From assembly GCA_936920625.1 (NCBI GenBank), contig CAKZHC010000010.1, forward strand, positions 124,001-188,000: a DNA stretch of 64,000 nucleotides, in the 5' to 3' direction. The position numbers and the translations under genes were made by a program. The notes beneath the pieces are model-generated. The model saw nothing but the letters and a program-made list of their open reading frames with translations, was not told where the DNA came from and searched no databases. Shown here piece after piece: positions 8,474 to 17,728 of this stretch. The DNA comes from an uncultured Enterobacteriaceae bacterium (GTDB lineage: Bacteria; Pseudomonadota; Gammaproteobacteria; Enterobacterales; Enterobacteriaceae). Positions within the stretch are counted from its first letter, which is position 1. Every line of letters begins with the position of its first letter.

Positions 8474-8803
8474 CTCCCCGCAAACTGAAATAAATCAGCG
8501 GTTAACTGTTGCTGCTGGCTATCGCTTATTGCATTTGCGCTGCTATCAGGCCTCCGGACAGGCCCTTTGCTTATGTCAAACTGACTGAATTACGGGCAGC
8601 AGCAGACTAGCGAGCCATCGTGACTTTGGCAGAGTACCTTCTATCTCTATACGTAAATACACAATATTTAAACATTATATTTCCTGTTTTATAACGCATA
8701 AACTGGCATTTATTCCTTTTTCTCCTAATGTTATAGGCAAGATATTCTGTTATCTGTGCTGCATGCCCGCTGCGGGCGAGTCACTCATATCCTGATGGAA
8801 ATT
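8474..8803. other. Gap between mntR and the efflux operon
   Basis: About 330 bases with no gene. It should hold the promoter of the efflux operon. No regulator gene is adjacent. Confidence 0.35.
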
Positions 8804-9941
8804 ATGGCTGTCCACTCAAATTCCTCGCCCCTGGGGGGCGGAAATCGTGAAAAAAAGCAGAATGCTGATGTGCAATCGCCTGATAAACCGGCTATGCATA
8901 AACGACGTTATGCTAAAAAGCCGCTAATCATTCTGGCGATTCTGGTCATTATCATGCTGACAGCCGGATTGATTTACTGGTTAATGACGCGTAATCAGGA
9001 GAGCACTGATGATGCTTATACTGATGGTAACGCGGTCACTATTGCTGCTAAGACTTCTGGTTACGTCACCAGGCTATTAATTAACGATAATCAACGGGTA
9101 AAAAAAGGGGACCTGCTAACTGGTTATCGACCCCCGCGAGGCGCTGGCACAACGTGACCAGGCTCGCGCTCAGCTGGGCCTTGCTCACGCGCAACTGCAC
9201 CAGGCTCAGGCAGCGCTGGCGCTGGCAAAAGTACAGTACCCTGCCCAATATGACCAGGCACTAGCCCAGCAGGCAAGTGCAGAGGCTAATCTTGTAAATG
9301 CACGGGCAGATTACCGCCGCCAAACCGGAGTTGACCCAAGGGCAACGTCTCAACGAACTATTGATGCGGCGAATGCCAGTCTGCGCAGCGCACGGGCTGC
9401 ACTGCAAAATGCTAAAGCCGGTGTTGAGATAGCTTCTCAGGCAAATCTGCAAATTGCACAGCAGCAGACCAATGTTGAAGCACGTCAGAAGCAGATAAGT
9501 CAGGCGCAGGCACAGTTAAACAGCGCACTACTTAATCTCTCCTGGACTGAGGTTCGGGCACCTTACGATGGTTTTGTCACCAAACGTAATGTACAAACCG
9601 GTACACTGGTGCAGACGGGCGCGGCGCTATTTTCACTGGTTTCACCTGATATCTGGATAACCGCTAATTTCAAAGAGACGCAACTCACCTCGATGAATCC
9701 GGGTGACAAAGTCAAAATTAGTATCGATGCCTGGCCCGGCATGGTCTTTGAAGGCCATGTTGACAGCATTCAGATGGGTTCCGGCTCACGTTTTTCAGCT
9801 TTTCCGGCTGAGAATGCCACGGGCAATTATGTCAAAATTGTGCAGCGTGTGCCTGTGAAAATCGTTATTGACAAAGGACGTGATCCCTCAAAGTCAGTGC
9901 CACTGGGACTCTCGGTTGAACCGACGGTAATCGTCAGATGA
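8804..9941 (+). pseudogene. HlyD/EmrA-type membrane-fusion protein of a multidrug efflux pump, one frameshift
   Basis: Such proteins bridge an inner-membrane transporter and an outer-membrane channel across the periplasm. The first frame encodes a cytoplasmic tail, one membrane helix (PLIILAILVIIMLTAGLIYWL) and the start of the lipoyl domain (DDAYTDGNAVTIAAKTSGYV, VKKGDLL), then stops. One base on, the other frame continues with VIDPREALAQRDQARAQL, a long alanine/glutamine coiled-coil hairpin, WTEVRAPYDGFVTKRNVQTG and the beta-barrel domain to the TGA at 9941. The break is near 9115-9125. The start is ATG 8804 (MAVHSNSS) or 8795. Its stop overlaps the transporter start (ATGA). Loss of this subunit should disable the pump unless the frameshift is a sequencing error. 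Confidence 0.85.
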
Positions 9942-11506
9942 CTGAGGAGCAGAGCTGGAAACCAGCCAGCAATGCCTGGCTGGTGGCAATGATAGTAACC
10001 ATCGCGGTGTTTATGGAAATTCTTGACACCACTATCGTTAACGTTGCACTCCCGCATATTGCAGGCTCTCTCTCTTCAAGCTATGACGAATCTACATGGG
10101 TTCTGACCTCCTATCTGGTTGCTAACGGTATTGTGTTGCCAATTTCGGCTTTTTTCACTCGCGTATTCGGGCGTAAACGATTTTTTCTGATCTGTATTGT
10201 GATGTTCACTGTCTGTTCGCTGCTGTGTGGTCTTGCCAGAGAGCTATGGCAAATCATTCTATTTCGGGTATTACAGGGTTTTTTTGGTGGCGGGCTACAG
10301 CCGATACAACAGTCAGTATTGCTGGACTATTTCAAAGCCGAAGATCGGGGCAAAGCTTTTGGACTCTCATCAATTGCGGTTATTGTTGCTCCGGTGCTTG
10401 GGCCGACACTTGGAGGCTGGATTACTGACAGCTACAGCTGGCGCTGGGTCTTTTTTATCAATATTCCGGTAGGCATTATTACCGTGGTCATTTTAAGTCA
10501 GCTGCTGGAAGATCCGCCATGGCAGCGGCGCTGGGCGGCTGATAAGTTGAAAATTGACTATATTGGTATCGGGTTAATTGCTCTTGGGCTGGGTTGTATG
10601 CAGGTGATGCTGGATAGGGGTGAAGATGATGACTGGTTCAGCTCGCTCTTTATCATCACCTTCGGCATGCTGGCATTGATTGGTCTGACAGGCGCTATCT
10701 TCTGGCTGCTGTATGCGCGCAAACCGGTAGTTAATCTGCGTGTCATGCAGGATCGTAACTTCTGGGTGGCATGTGTGCTCATGGCGGGTATGGCGATGAC
10801 GTTATATGGCAGCGCTGTAATCATTCCTCAACTGGCCCAGCAGGTCCTTGGTTACACTGCTACATGGTCCGGGCTGATCCTGTCACCGGGCGCGTTGGTT
10901 ATCATCATGACGATTCCGTTATTACTCAAACTGATGCCACTGGTACAGACTCGCTGGCTTATTGCTTTTGGCTTCAGTTCGCTGTGCATCTCCTTTATCT
11001 ACTGTAGTAGTCTGACGCCAAATGTAGATTTTACGACGCTGGTTCTGATGCGTATCGCACAGACTTTTGGACTCGGTTTTCTGTTTGTCCCCCTCACCAC
11101 TATTGCATTTGTCACCATCCCGCAGCGGCTGAACTCGGATGCATCGGCACTGTTTACTATGTTCAGAAACGTGTCAGGCTCCATTGGTATTGCACTATCA
11201 ACAGCGATGGTTACTCAGCGCCAGCAAACCCATAGTGCCTATCTGGCCTATCATATGTCGCTGTTTGATGAACCATTTAACCAGACGCTGAAGGAGTGGG
11301 CGCAATCAACAAAAGATTTCAGCACTATGACGGGTGATTACATATCCATCGCCAGTGGCAAACTTTGGAAGGAGATGTTAACACAAGCTCATATCCTGGC
11401 TTATATCGATGTTTTTCTTGCGCTGAGCTTGCTCGCACTGCTGCTATTACCATTCTGCCTGTTATTATCACCAGTGAAGAGTGCAGGCAGTCCGGGGGCA
11501 CATTAA
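9938..11506 (+). CDS. EmrB/QacA-type (DHA2) multidrug MFS transporter
   Basis: A 522-residue proton-driven exporter with 14 predicted helices. Motif A appears in RVFGRKRF near residues 69-76. DTTIVNVALPHIAGSL near residues 30-45 is the DHA2 motif D1 signature, and GPTLGGWITDSYSWRWVFFINIPVG is the motif C region. It overlaps the fusion-protein gene by four bases and is followed at once by the outer-membrane channel gene, giving the EmrA-EmrB-TolC-type order. It is intact although its partner is broken. Substrate unknown; whether it is true emrB cannot be told. Confidence 0.9.
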   Translation: MTEEQSWKPASNAWLVAMIVTIAVFMEILDTTIVNVALPHIAGSLSSSYDESTWVLTSYLVANGIVLPISAFFTRVFGRKRFFLICIVMFTVCSLLCGLARELWQIILFRVLQGFFGGGLQPIQQSVLLDYFKAEDRGKAFGLSSIAVIVAPVLGPTLGGWITDSYSWRWVFFINIPVGIITVVILSQLLEDPPWQRRWAADKLKIDYIGIGLIALGLGCMQVMLDRGEDDDWFSSLFIITFGMLALIGLTGAIFWLLYARKPVVNLRVMQDRNFWVACVLMAGMAMTLYGSAVIIPQLAQQVLGYTATWSGLILSPGALVIIMTIPLLLKLMPLVQTRWLIAFGFSSLCISFIYCSSLTPNVDFTTLVLMRIAQTFGLGFLFVPLTTIAFVTIPQRLNSDASALFTMFRNVSGSIGIALSTAMVTQRQQTHSAYLAYHMSLFDEPFNQTLKEWAQSTKDFSTMTGDYISIASGKLWKEMLTQAHILAYIDVFLALSLLALLLLPFCLLLSPVKSAGSPGAH

Positions 11507-11507
11507 T

Positions 11508-13040
11508 ATGCCTGCTTACGCGCTCTATTTTATAGGGGTCATACGGGTATTTCCGGTTGCAGCTCTGATGATGCTCTCCGGGTGTGTCGTAGGGCCGGAC
11601 TATCATAAGCCTGTGCCCGGCACACCCGGTCACTACAGCTCAATAAGGCCTCATTCCTCGTCCTTATCAGAGGCGCGTGGAGTCGATCCCCAGTGGTGGG
11701 AAACCTTCAATGACAGCCAATTAAACAGCCTGGTGAACCGGGCTATAAAGGGTAATCTGAGCCTGCAACAGATAGTTCTGCGTATCGCCGCCTCACGTCA
11801 GCAACTTAAGCAAGCTGATGCAGCCTGGTTCCCCACGTTGAATGGCAATCTGCAGTACAGCCGTGAACAACTGGGAATTAAGGGTGAGCTGGAATCACAG
11901 GGTATTTACCGTCAGTTGAATAACAGCTCTGAAAGCGTACGTTCGGCACTGGATAGTCTGACTCGGCCGGTTAACCTCTGGCAGGGTAGTTTTGATGCGT
12001 CATGGGAGCTTGATCTGTGGGGCAAGGTACGCCGCCAGACAGAAATGGCAGAGGCGCAGCTCCAGCAGAGTGTTGAAAACCGCCATGATGCCCTTGTATC
12101 ACTGGAAGCGGAAGTAGCACGCACCTGGTTGCAATTGCGTGGTGACCAGGCTCTCGCCGCGACCGTTGAAACCCAACAGGCGGTTGCCCGGCAGACGCTG
12201 GAATTAACGCAGAGCCAGCAACGCCACGGGCTGGCAGCACAAACCGATGTTGAAAATGCACGAGCCCAGCTACACTCGCTACAGGCACTGTTACCCCAGT
12301 ACCAGTCACAGGCACGCCAGGCAATGAATGGGCTGGCTGTGTTGCTTGGTCAGTTTCCTGGTGCGCTGAACAGAGAGTTAAGTTACATCAGGCCGTTGCC
12401 AGCACTGCCCGCGCAGGTTGCCGTAGGAATACCATCAGCAGTGGTCCGCAGGCGTCCGGATATTCGCGTTGCTGAGGCCAGACTACACGCCGCCACCGCC
12501 AATATTGGCGTGGCGGTCGCGCAGCTTTTCCCTGCGCTGACGTTGAACGGTACGTTTGGGATGCGTAACACCGATATAAGTTATCTGGATGAGTGGAGCA
12601 GTCACTTTTACAGCACAGGCCCTGGTCTTATTATTCCGATCTTCCAGGGCGGGCGGCTGATTGCGAGCGTAAGACTGGCTCGGGTTGAACAGGTCAGCAC
12701 TGCTCTGGGTTATCGTCAGGCGGTGCTTATGGCGTTTCAGGATGTTGAAAATGCGCTGGTAAGCTATCAGGCCGATAAGCAGCGTGTCGGCGCTCTTGCA
12801 GCACAGGTGACCGCTCAGCAGCATGCCTTCATGCTTGCTCGTGATAGTTATCGGCAGGGGATAAGCGCATTTATTGAGGCACTGGATGCTGAACGGCAGC
12901 TGGTGCAGGCGCAGCAGCAACTGGCCACTGCACAGATGGATAGCAGCATTGATTTAGTTGCACTGTATAAAGCTCTGGGAGGTGGCTGGCAGCCTTTCCA
13001 GCGGGTGGTTCTGCCTGAACTGCCACTGCTGGATGATTGA
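11508..13040 (+). CDS. OprM/NodT-family outer-membrane efflux lipoprotein
   Basis: A channel subunit that would complete the tripartite pump. The start ATG at 11508 comes one base after the transporter stop, giving 510 residues; an ATG at 11481 inside the transporter is less likely. A signal peptide ends in the lipobox LSGC (MMLSGCVVGPDYHKP), so it is a lipoprotein. Two TolC-type repeats follow, with typical segments PQWWETFNDSQLNSLV, SWELDLWGKVRRQTE, VVRRRPDIRVAEARL and GPGLIIPIFQGGRLIA. Intact. Confidence 0.92.
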   Translation: MPAYALYFIGVIRVFPVAALMMLSGCVVGPDYHKPVPGTPGHYSSIRPHSSSLSEARGVDPQWWETFNDSQLNSLVNRAIKGNLSLQQIVLRIAASRQQLKQADAAWFPTLNGNLQYSREQLGIKGELESQGIYRQLNNSSESVRSALDSLTRPVNLWQGSFDASWELDLWGKVRRQTEMAEAQLQQSVENRHDALVSLEAEVARTWLQLRGDQALAATVETQQAVARQTLELTQSQQRHGLAAQTDVENARAQLHSLQALLPQYQSQARQAMNGLAVLLGQFPGALNRELSYIRPLPALPAQVAVGIPSAVVRRRPDIRVAEARLHAATANIGVAVAQLFPALTLNGTFGMRNTDISYLDEWSSHFYSTGPGLIIPIFQGGRLIASVRLARVEQVSTALGYRQAVLMAFQDVENALVSYQADKQRVGALAAQVTAQQHAFMLARDSYRQGISAFIEALDAERQLVQAQQQLATAQMDSSIDLVALYKALGGGWQPFQRVVLPELPLLDD

Positions 13041-13366
13041 ATGTAACAGAACTATTATCAGCAGTCCGCATGCTCTAAGGGAGTATCGCAGTGGAAAGTT
13101 TCAGGCGGCTGTCGTCAGTGACGTCACGCATTTAGTAAAACGTGTCATTTTACCTGCATCCTGATGAAAATCAGTTTAAATTCAATATGTTAAAATTAGT
13201 GCAGGATATTTACCAATAACGCGCTGGTTGGGTTTATTCTTACCACCATAAAAAAATTGATAATTTTATTTTTTATCAGCCCGAAGTGTGGTTTATGCCT
13301 GGTACAGATATTTTAGGAATATGCTGAGTTCAGTAAAGCAGAGGGGCTGGGCGCTCTTTGATAGTA
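13041..13366. other. Gap between the efflux operon and hsp20
   Basis: About 325 bases between convergent genes with no recognisable coding or RNA element. Confidence 0.35.
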
Positions 13367-13385
13367 GCGCCCCGTAGCGGGGCGC
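13367..13385 (-). terminator. GC-rich hairpin after hsp20
   Basis: GCGCCCC (13367-13373) pairs with GGGGCGC (13379-13385) around a five-base loop, beginning 13 bases after the hsp20 stop. It is very stable but lacks a U-run; it probably ends or protects the hsp20 message. Confidence 0.55.
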
Positions 13386-13398
13386 GTGCGCGTGGTCA

Positions 13399-13893
13399 TC
13401 AATTGTCGTCTTGGTTGATAACATGACTGGATTTTTTCCCATCCTGGATATCAATTTTCTGTGGTTTTTCCTGTGCAGGAATCTCATAGGAAAATAGCAG
13501 TACCAATAATCCATTATTTAAACTGGCCCGCCTGATATCAATCGGGTTCTCAAGGGTAAAATCAAGATTGAATACACCTCTGTTAATACCCCGATGGAGC
13601 CATTTTTTATGATCCGTCCCATCGGCAGATTTGACTTTCTCAGTTTCCTTTTTGCCATTAATGATTAACCGATTACGTTGAACTAAAACATCAATATCAC
13701 TCTTTGAGTAACCCGGGACGCTAATTGCCAGTTCATAAAGGTTCTTCTCTTTCTGTAACAGATTATAGGTTGCTGTGCTGGAAAGCAGGTTATTGCCCGC
13801 CAGTGGGCCAGACAGCATATCCATCCGGGTAAAATGATCAGATAACAGACGATTGCCGAAAGCTGATACGTTGAAGAAAGAAAGACTGGACAT
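13399..13893 (-). CDS. Hsp20/alpha-crystallin family small heat-shock chaperone
   Basis: Small heat-shock proteins hold unfolding proteins for later refolding by DnaK/ClpB. The start ATG at 13893 (MSSLSFFNV) has an AAGGAG upstream, giving 164 residues. The alpha-crystallin domain spans about residues 45-145: NLYELAISVPGYSKSDIDVLV, RLIINGKKE, WLHRGINRGVFNLDFTL, and LNNGLLVLLFSYEIP, which resembles the NGLLxIxL motif. A C-terminal IDI stands near the usual IxI motif. It is clearly related to IbpA/IbpB but longer and divergent. A sigma-32 type promoter lies upstream. No ROSE-type thermometer was identified. Confidence 0.88.
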   Translation of the reverse strand: MSSLSFFNVSAFGNRLLSDHFTRMDMLSGPLAGNNLLSSTATYNLLQKEKNLYELAISVPGYSKSDIDVLVQRNRLIINGKKETEKVKSADGTDHKKWLHRGINRGVFNLDFTLENPIDIRRASLNNGLLVLLFSYEIPAQEKPQKIDIQDGKKSSHVINQDDN

Positions 13894-13940
13894 ATGATGC
13901 TCCTTAACACCTTTGAATAACACCTCACTGACTCAGAAAT

Positions 13941-13969
13941 TATATGAGGTCACTTAAATATTTTTCAAG
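13941..13969 (-). promoter_or_regulatory. Sigma-32 heat-shock promoter of the hsp20 gene
   Basis: On the minus strand CTTGAAA (13969-13963) is separated by 13 bases from CCTCATATA (13949-13941), an excellent fit to the RpoH consensus CTTGAAA-N13/14-CCCCATNT. It lies about 50 bases before the hsp20 ATG. Confidence 0.8.
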
Positions 13970-14558
13970 TTTCATCTAGCATAAAAAAATTCGCTCAATG
14001 AACATTTCCTTTAATGTATTTCAGTATGAATTGTGCACTGGTAAGGAAGCAGAGCTCGATAGCAGTAATGCAAAATATAAAAAAATGATTAGTTTCAGAT
14101 AATTAATTTATAAATATTTTTATCATCATAAAATTATGATTCAATTATTCCCAGTTTTTTGCGCCATAACATCATCAAAAATACCCACCATAATTACATT
14201 AGCAGGGAGTATCTGGTCCTAATTTATTCCCTAAATATTAAATATTTCTTAACCAATATGGTTTCTTAATTGTTACTTTCATCCTGTTGGTTCATGTCAG
14301 CTGCTAAGTGTATTGGTATAACAGACCAATTAAAGACAGAGATTCTGGCTAATATGCCTGCTCTGGCTAGTAAACTTTCTGGAAAGGTTTGTGAATAATC
14401 AGTTTGATTGTGGCATTTATGTTCCCGATACCCGTGGACAGGCATGCCGGGATATTTTTTTGCTGGCCTTCTGGTGAGTCATTTGTTATCTGCTGCATGC
14501 CGGAGACCTGTTATTGATCGCCGGAGCAGCCAGATATTATCTGTATGGCTGTGGATGA
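13970..14558. other. Long gap between hsp20 and the moe remnant
   Basis: Nearly 600 bases, AT-rich to about 14300, with no supported gene on either strand. Confidence 0.4.
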
Positions 14559-15611
14559 TTAGCTAAAGTTCCGGTCACCGCACACTTTGCAGGTGGGATT
14601 CGGCTTAACCTTTATCTGGTGAAATTCCAGTGCCAGCGCGTCATATAGGAATAGTTTGCCGGTTTGCGCTTTGCCATAGTGTGTTAGCAGACGAATAGCT
14701 TCCATTGCTTGCATGGCACCTATCACTCCCACCAGTGGTGCCATTACTCCCGTCTCACTGCAACTTTGCGCATCTGCGCCAAAAAAACGACTCATGCAAA
14801 GATAGCAGGGTTCATTCGGCTGCCAGGTAAAGACGCTGATTTGCCCCTCCATCCTGATAGCTGCCCCTGAAACCAGGGGGAGGCGCTGTATGTAACACAG
14901 ACGATTAAGCTGTTCCCGAGTGGCGCGATTATCACCGATGATTCCCATATCAATAACAGTGCATCCCAGCTTGCGTAGCATTAGTGTGACAGCCAGACGA
15001 TTAGTATCGTAGCGTTGACCGGCCTTTAGTGGCATGCCTGGGATTTGCAATTCATCACCGGTTGAGAATAGCGCCACTTTTAGCGCGCGGTATACTTGTA
15101 GCTGGGTAATACCCAGCGAGGCCAGAAGTGGCAGCTGAGTGGCACCAAGGCGCACGCCTGTTTTTAGTACGGTATTACCACTACCAACGTCCTCTCCTTT
15201 CCGCCTGATATTCTGCCCGGCCGAAACTGGGGCAGAAAAGCGTACTCCGCCAGCGGTTAGTTCAGCTTCTTCCTGCATGACTACTGCCTCACTGCCTTCA
15301 GGCAGCGCAGCACCGGTTATGATCCGAATACAACAGCCAGCGGGCCACTTGTCCTGCCAGATGTCCCCTGCCAGCAATATTCCGGCAACCTGAAGCGGAT
15401 CGCCACTGCTAATGTCAGCCAGCCGCACTGCATAACCATCCATTGCGGCATTATCAAAAGAGGGCTCATCCACTGGAGAGCGCACGGGTGTGGCGGTGAT
15501 TCTCCCTGTTGCAGCAGTCAGGGGGACCGATTCAATCTCTGTAACAGGGGTAATAAGACTGAGCATGGAAGCTATAGCTTCATCGGGTGGGATCAAAGAA
15601 GTACTTTTCAT
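14559..15611 (-). pseudogene. moeA: MoeA'-'MoeB in-frame fusion left by an internal deletion
   Basis: In E. coli moeA and moeB are adjacent: MoeA inserts molybdate into molybdopterin and MoeB adenylates MoaD. This 350-residue frame starts at ATG 15611, set by GGAG five bases upstream. It follows MoeA to about residue 226 (PSFDNAAMDGYAVRLADI, PAGCCIRIITGA, GQNIRRKGEDV, ALFSTGDEL, YDTNRLAV, GIIGD). It then continues without a break in the last 120 or so residues of MoeB (REQLNRLCYIQRLPLVSGA, AIRMEGQISVF, PCYLC, ETGVMAPLVGVIGAMQAMEA, CKVC). The junction is near 14930-14936. The C-terminal 185 or so residues of MoeA and the nucleotide-binding half of MoeB are missing. Neither activity should survive, although both MoeB zinc CxxC pairs remain. 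Confidence 0.9.
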
Positions 15612-15825
15612 TTTTTCTCCTGAATCCGCTTTGTATGCGGCTATTGCATGACGCCACGCTATTATTACTAAATTACCCGCTGGTAATGAAGCGTTTCTGT
15701 TAATCTTCATGGCCTTGCATGGAATTATTAATGATACAGGAGGTTTCTGTGGGGCCGAATTGAAAACAGATAGTTTGCATACCTGTGGTGGCAGATACTG
15801 ATTTTCAATAGTGGCTGAGGTGAAT

Positions 15826-16284
15826 ATGGTTATTAAACCTTTCAATTATCATCAGGACTTCGAACACATCAATTTTCGCGAACATCCTGAATGCTACCAG
15901 GTGGGGCGAGGTGAGCAGGGTGTGCTGATGGTAGAACCCTATAAAAGCGAAATATTACCTTACTGGCACTTTCGCACTCCCAAGATAGCCCGCCAGTCGG
16001 CAGATAAAATTATGCAGCTGTTTGCAGAGTATCGTGCTGCAAATGATTTTGTTGGTATGGATATGGCGCGCAAATTTATCCAGATGGGGTACACACGAGC
16101 GCGGCGCTATACTAATCATCAGGGAGGGCAAAAATATACCCCCGATGGTACTCTGCTGCCGCGAGCGGCGCTGAATGGCGAGAAAGCTGCTGCTGCCGCA
16201 ATATTCAAAGAAGCGTGGGATAAGTTACGTGCTGATAACGTTTACAAAGCGCTCAAAAGGGCCCACCAGAGTCAGTATGGCTGA
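15826..16284 (+). CDS. DUF4385-family protein of unknown function
   Basis: A 152-residue soluble protein beginning MVIKPFNYHQDFE at ATG 15826, behind GAGGTG with short spacing; an in-frame ATG at 15811 lacks such a site. Segments such as EPYKSEILPYWHFRTP, DFVGMDMARKFIQMGYTRARRY and SQYG at the C-terminus resemble the DUF4385 family found widely in bacteria. No catalytic motif is evident. It appears intact. The family call is from memory of its motifs. Confidence 0.7.
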   Translation: MVIKPFNYHQDFEHINFREHPECYQVGRGEQGVLMVEPYKSEILPYWHFRTPKIARQSADKIMQLFAEYRAANDFVGMDMARKFIQMGYTRARRYTNHQGGQKYTPDGTLLPRAALNGEKAAAAAIFKEAWDKLRADNVYKALKRAHQSQYG

Positions 16285-16342
16285 GGCGCTTTGTGTGTAA
16301 TTATCTGTGCCGGCTTTCACTTCAAACTGCAAAATGGGTAAA

Positions 16343-17728
16343 TCAGGAAGCGCATGGTTGATGGCGGGTGGTGATTTTAGTTCCCCAGAGATCATACTCA
16401 TCAGCGTGATCTACCCGTATGCGTACCATGTCGCCGGGTTGCACCTCATGCTCGCCGTTAAGGTAAACCACCCCGTTAATTTCTGGTGCATCGGCCATGC
16501 TTCGTCCCGTTGCGCCCTCGTCATCAACCTCATCAATGATTACCAGTATTTCACGCCCGACCTTCTCCTGGAGGCGTGCTGCGGAGATCTGTTGCTGTAA
16601 CTGCATTAAACGATCATAACGCTGCTGTTTTACTGCTTCCGGCAGCGGGTCTGGCAGCTGGTTAGCGCTTGCACCTTCAACCGGACTGTATTTAAAGCAG
16701 CCGACGCGATCAAGACGTGCTGCTGAAAGGAAATCAAGCAGTAACTGGAAATCATCTTCTGTTTCTCCGGGGAAGCCAACAATAAAGGTTGAACGCAGCG
16801 TGAGTTCCGGACAGATTGAACGCCAGCGCTTGATGCGTTCCAGCGTACGTTCAACAGAACCCGGCCGCTTCATTAGCCTGAGAATGCGGGGGCTGGCATG
16901 TTGTAATGGGATGTCGAGGTAAGGCAAAATTTTACCCTGCGCCATTAGCGGGATCACTTCATCCACATGGGGATAGGGATAGACGTAGTGCAGCCGTACC
17001 CAGACACCGAGCGTTGCCAGTTGTTCACACAAGCTGACCATACTGGTTTTAATGGGGACACCGTCATAAAAACCGGTGCGATGCTGAATATCTGCCCCGT
17101 AAGCAGAGGTGTCCTGAGAAATCACCAGCAACTCTTTAACACCAGCTGCCACCAATCGTTTTGCTTCATCCAGAACGGAATTTACTGCCCGGCTCTCAAG
17201 TGCGCCACGCATGGAAGGAATGATATAAAAGGAGCAGCGATGATTACATCCTTCAGAAATTTTCAGATAAGCATAGTGACGCGGCGTCAGTTTTACACCC
17301 TGTTCTGGCACCAGACTGGTAAATGGGTTGTGTTTGGGTTTGGACAGATAATGATGAACGTGTGAGAGTACCTGCTGATAGCTATGTGGCCCGGTAATTT
17401 CCAGTACTTTAGGGTGAATTTGATGGATCTGATCTTCTCTGGCTCCCAGACAGCCTGTTACAATAACTCTGCCGTTCTCGTCCAGTGCCTCGCCAATGAC
17501 TTCCAGCGACTCTTCAACCGCACTGTCGATAAAACCACATGTGTTAACAATCACAATTTCCGCTTCATCATAACGGGAAACTATCTGATAACCCTGGGTA
17601 CGCAACTCGGTGAGAATGCGTTCGGAGTCAACCAGGTTTTTAGGACAGCCCAGGGAGACAAAGCCCACTCTGGGCGCTGACACTGTGTTTGAGTGATGCA
17701 GAGGCTCAGGCAGAGGGTAATCAGACAT
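16343..17728 (-). CDS. rimO: RimO, ribosomal protein S12 methylthiotransferase, with the third radical-SAM cysteine replaced by tyrosine
   Basis: RimO adds a methylthio group to Asp89 of ribosomal protein S12 using two iron-sulfur clusters. The 461-residue product is full length, with the N-terminal MTTase domain (cluster cysteines C28, C64, C93), the radical-SAM domain and a C-terminal TRAM domain. The radical-SAM motif CxxxCxxC should read CNHRCxFC but here is CNHRCSFY: C161, C165 and Y168, codon TAT at 17227-17225. All three cysteines bind the SAM-cleaving 4Fe-4S cluster, so the enzyme should be inactive. The rest (GFIDSAVEESLEVIGEAL, STFIVGFPGETE) is well conserved, pointing to a recent change. 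Non-essential in E. coli. Confidence 0.95.
   Translation of the reverse strand: MSDYPLPEPLHHSNTVSAPRVGFVSLGCPKNLVDSERILTELRTQGYQIVSRYDEAEIVIVNTCGFIDSAVEESLEVIGEALDENGRVIVTGCLGAREDQIHQIHPKVLEITGPHSYQQVLSHVHHYLSKPKHNPFTSLVPEQGVKLTPRHYAYLKISEGCNHRCSFYIIPSMRGALESRAVNSVLDEAKRLVAAGVKELLVISQDTSAYGADIQHRTGFYDGVPIKTSMVSLCEQLATLGVWVRLHYVYPYPHVDEVIPLMAQGKILPYLDIPLQHASPRILRLMKRPGSVERTLERIKRWRSICPELTLRSTFIVGFPGETEDDFQLLLDFLSAARLDRVGCFKYSPVEGASANQLPDPLPEAVKQQRYDRLMQLQQQISAARLQEKVGREILVIIDEVDDEGATGRSMADAPEINGVVYLNGEHEVQPGDMVRIRVDHADEYDLWGTKITTRHQPCAS

Noticed and set aside
13893..13940. ROSE or fourU RNA thermometer in the hsp20 leader
   Set aside because: The leader lacks a UUGCU or UUUU block facing the Shine-Dalgarno sequence; the sigma-32 promoter explains heat control.
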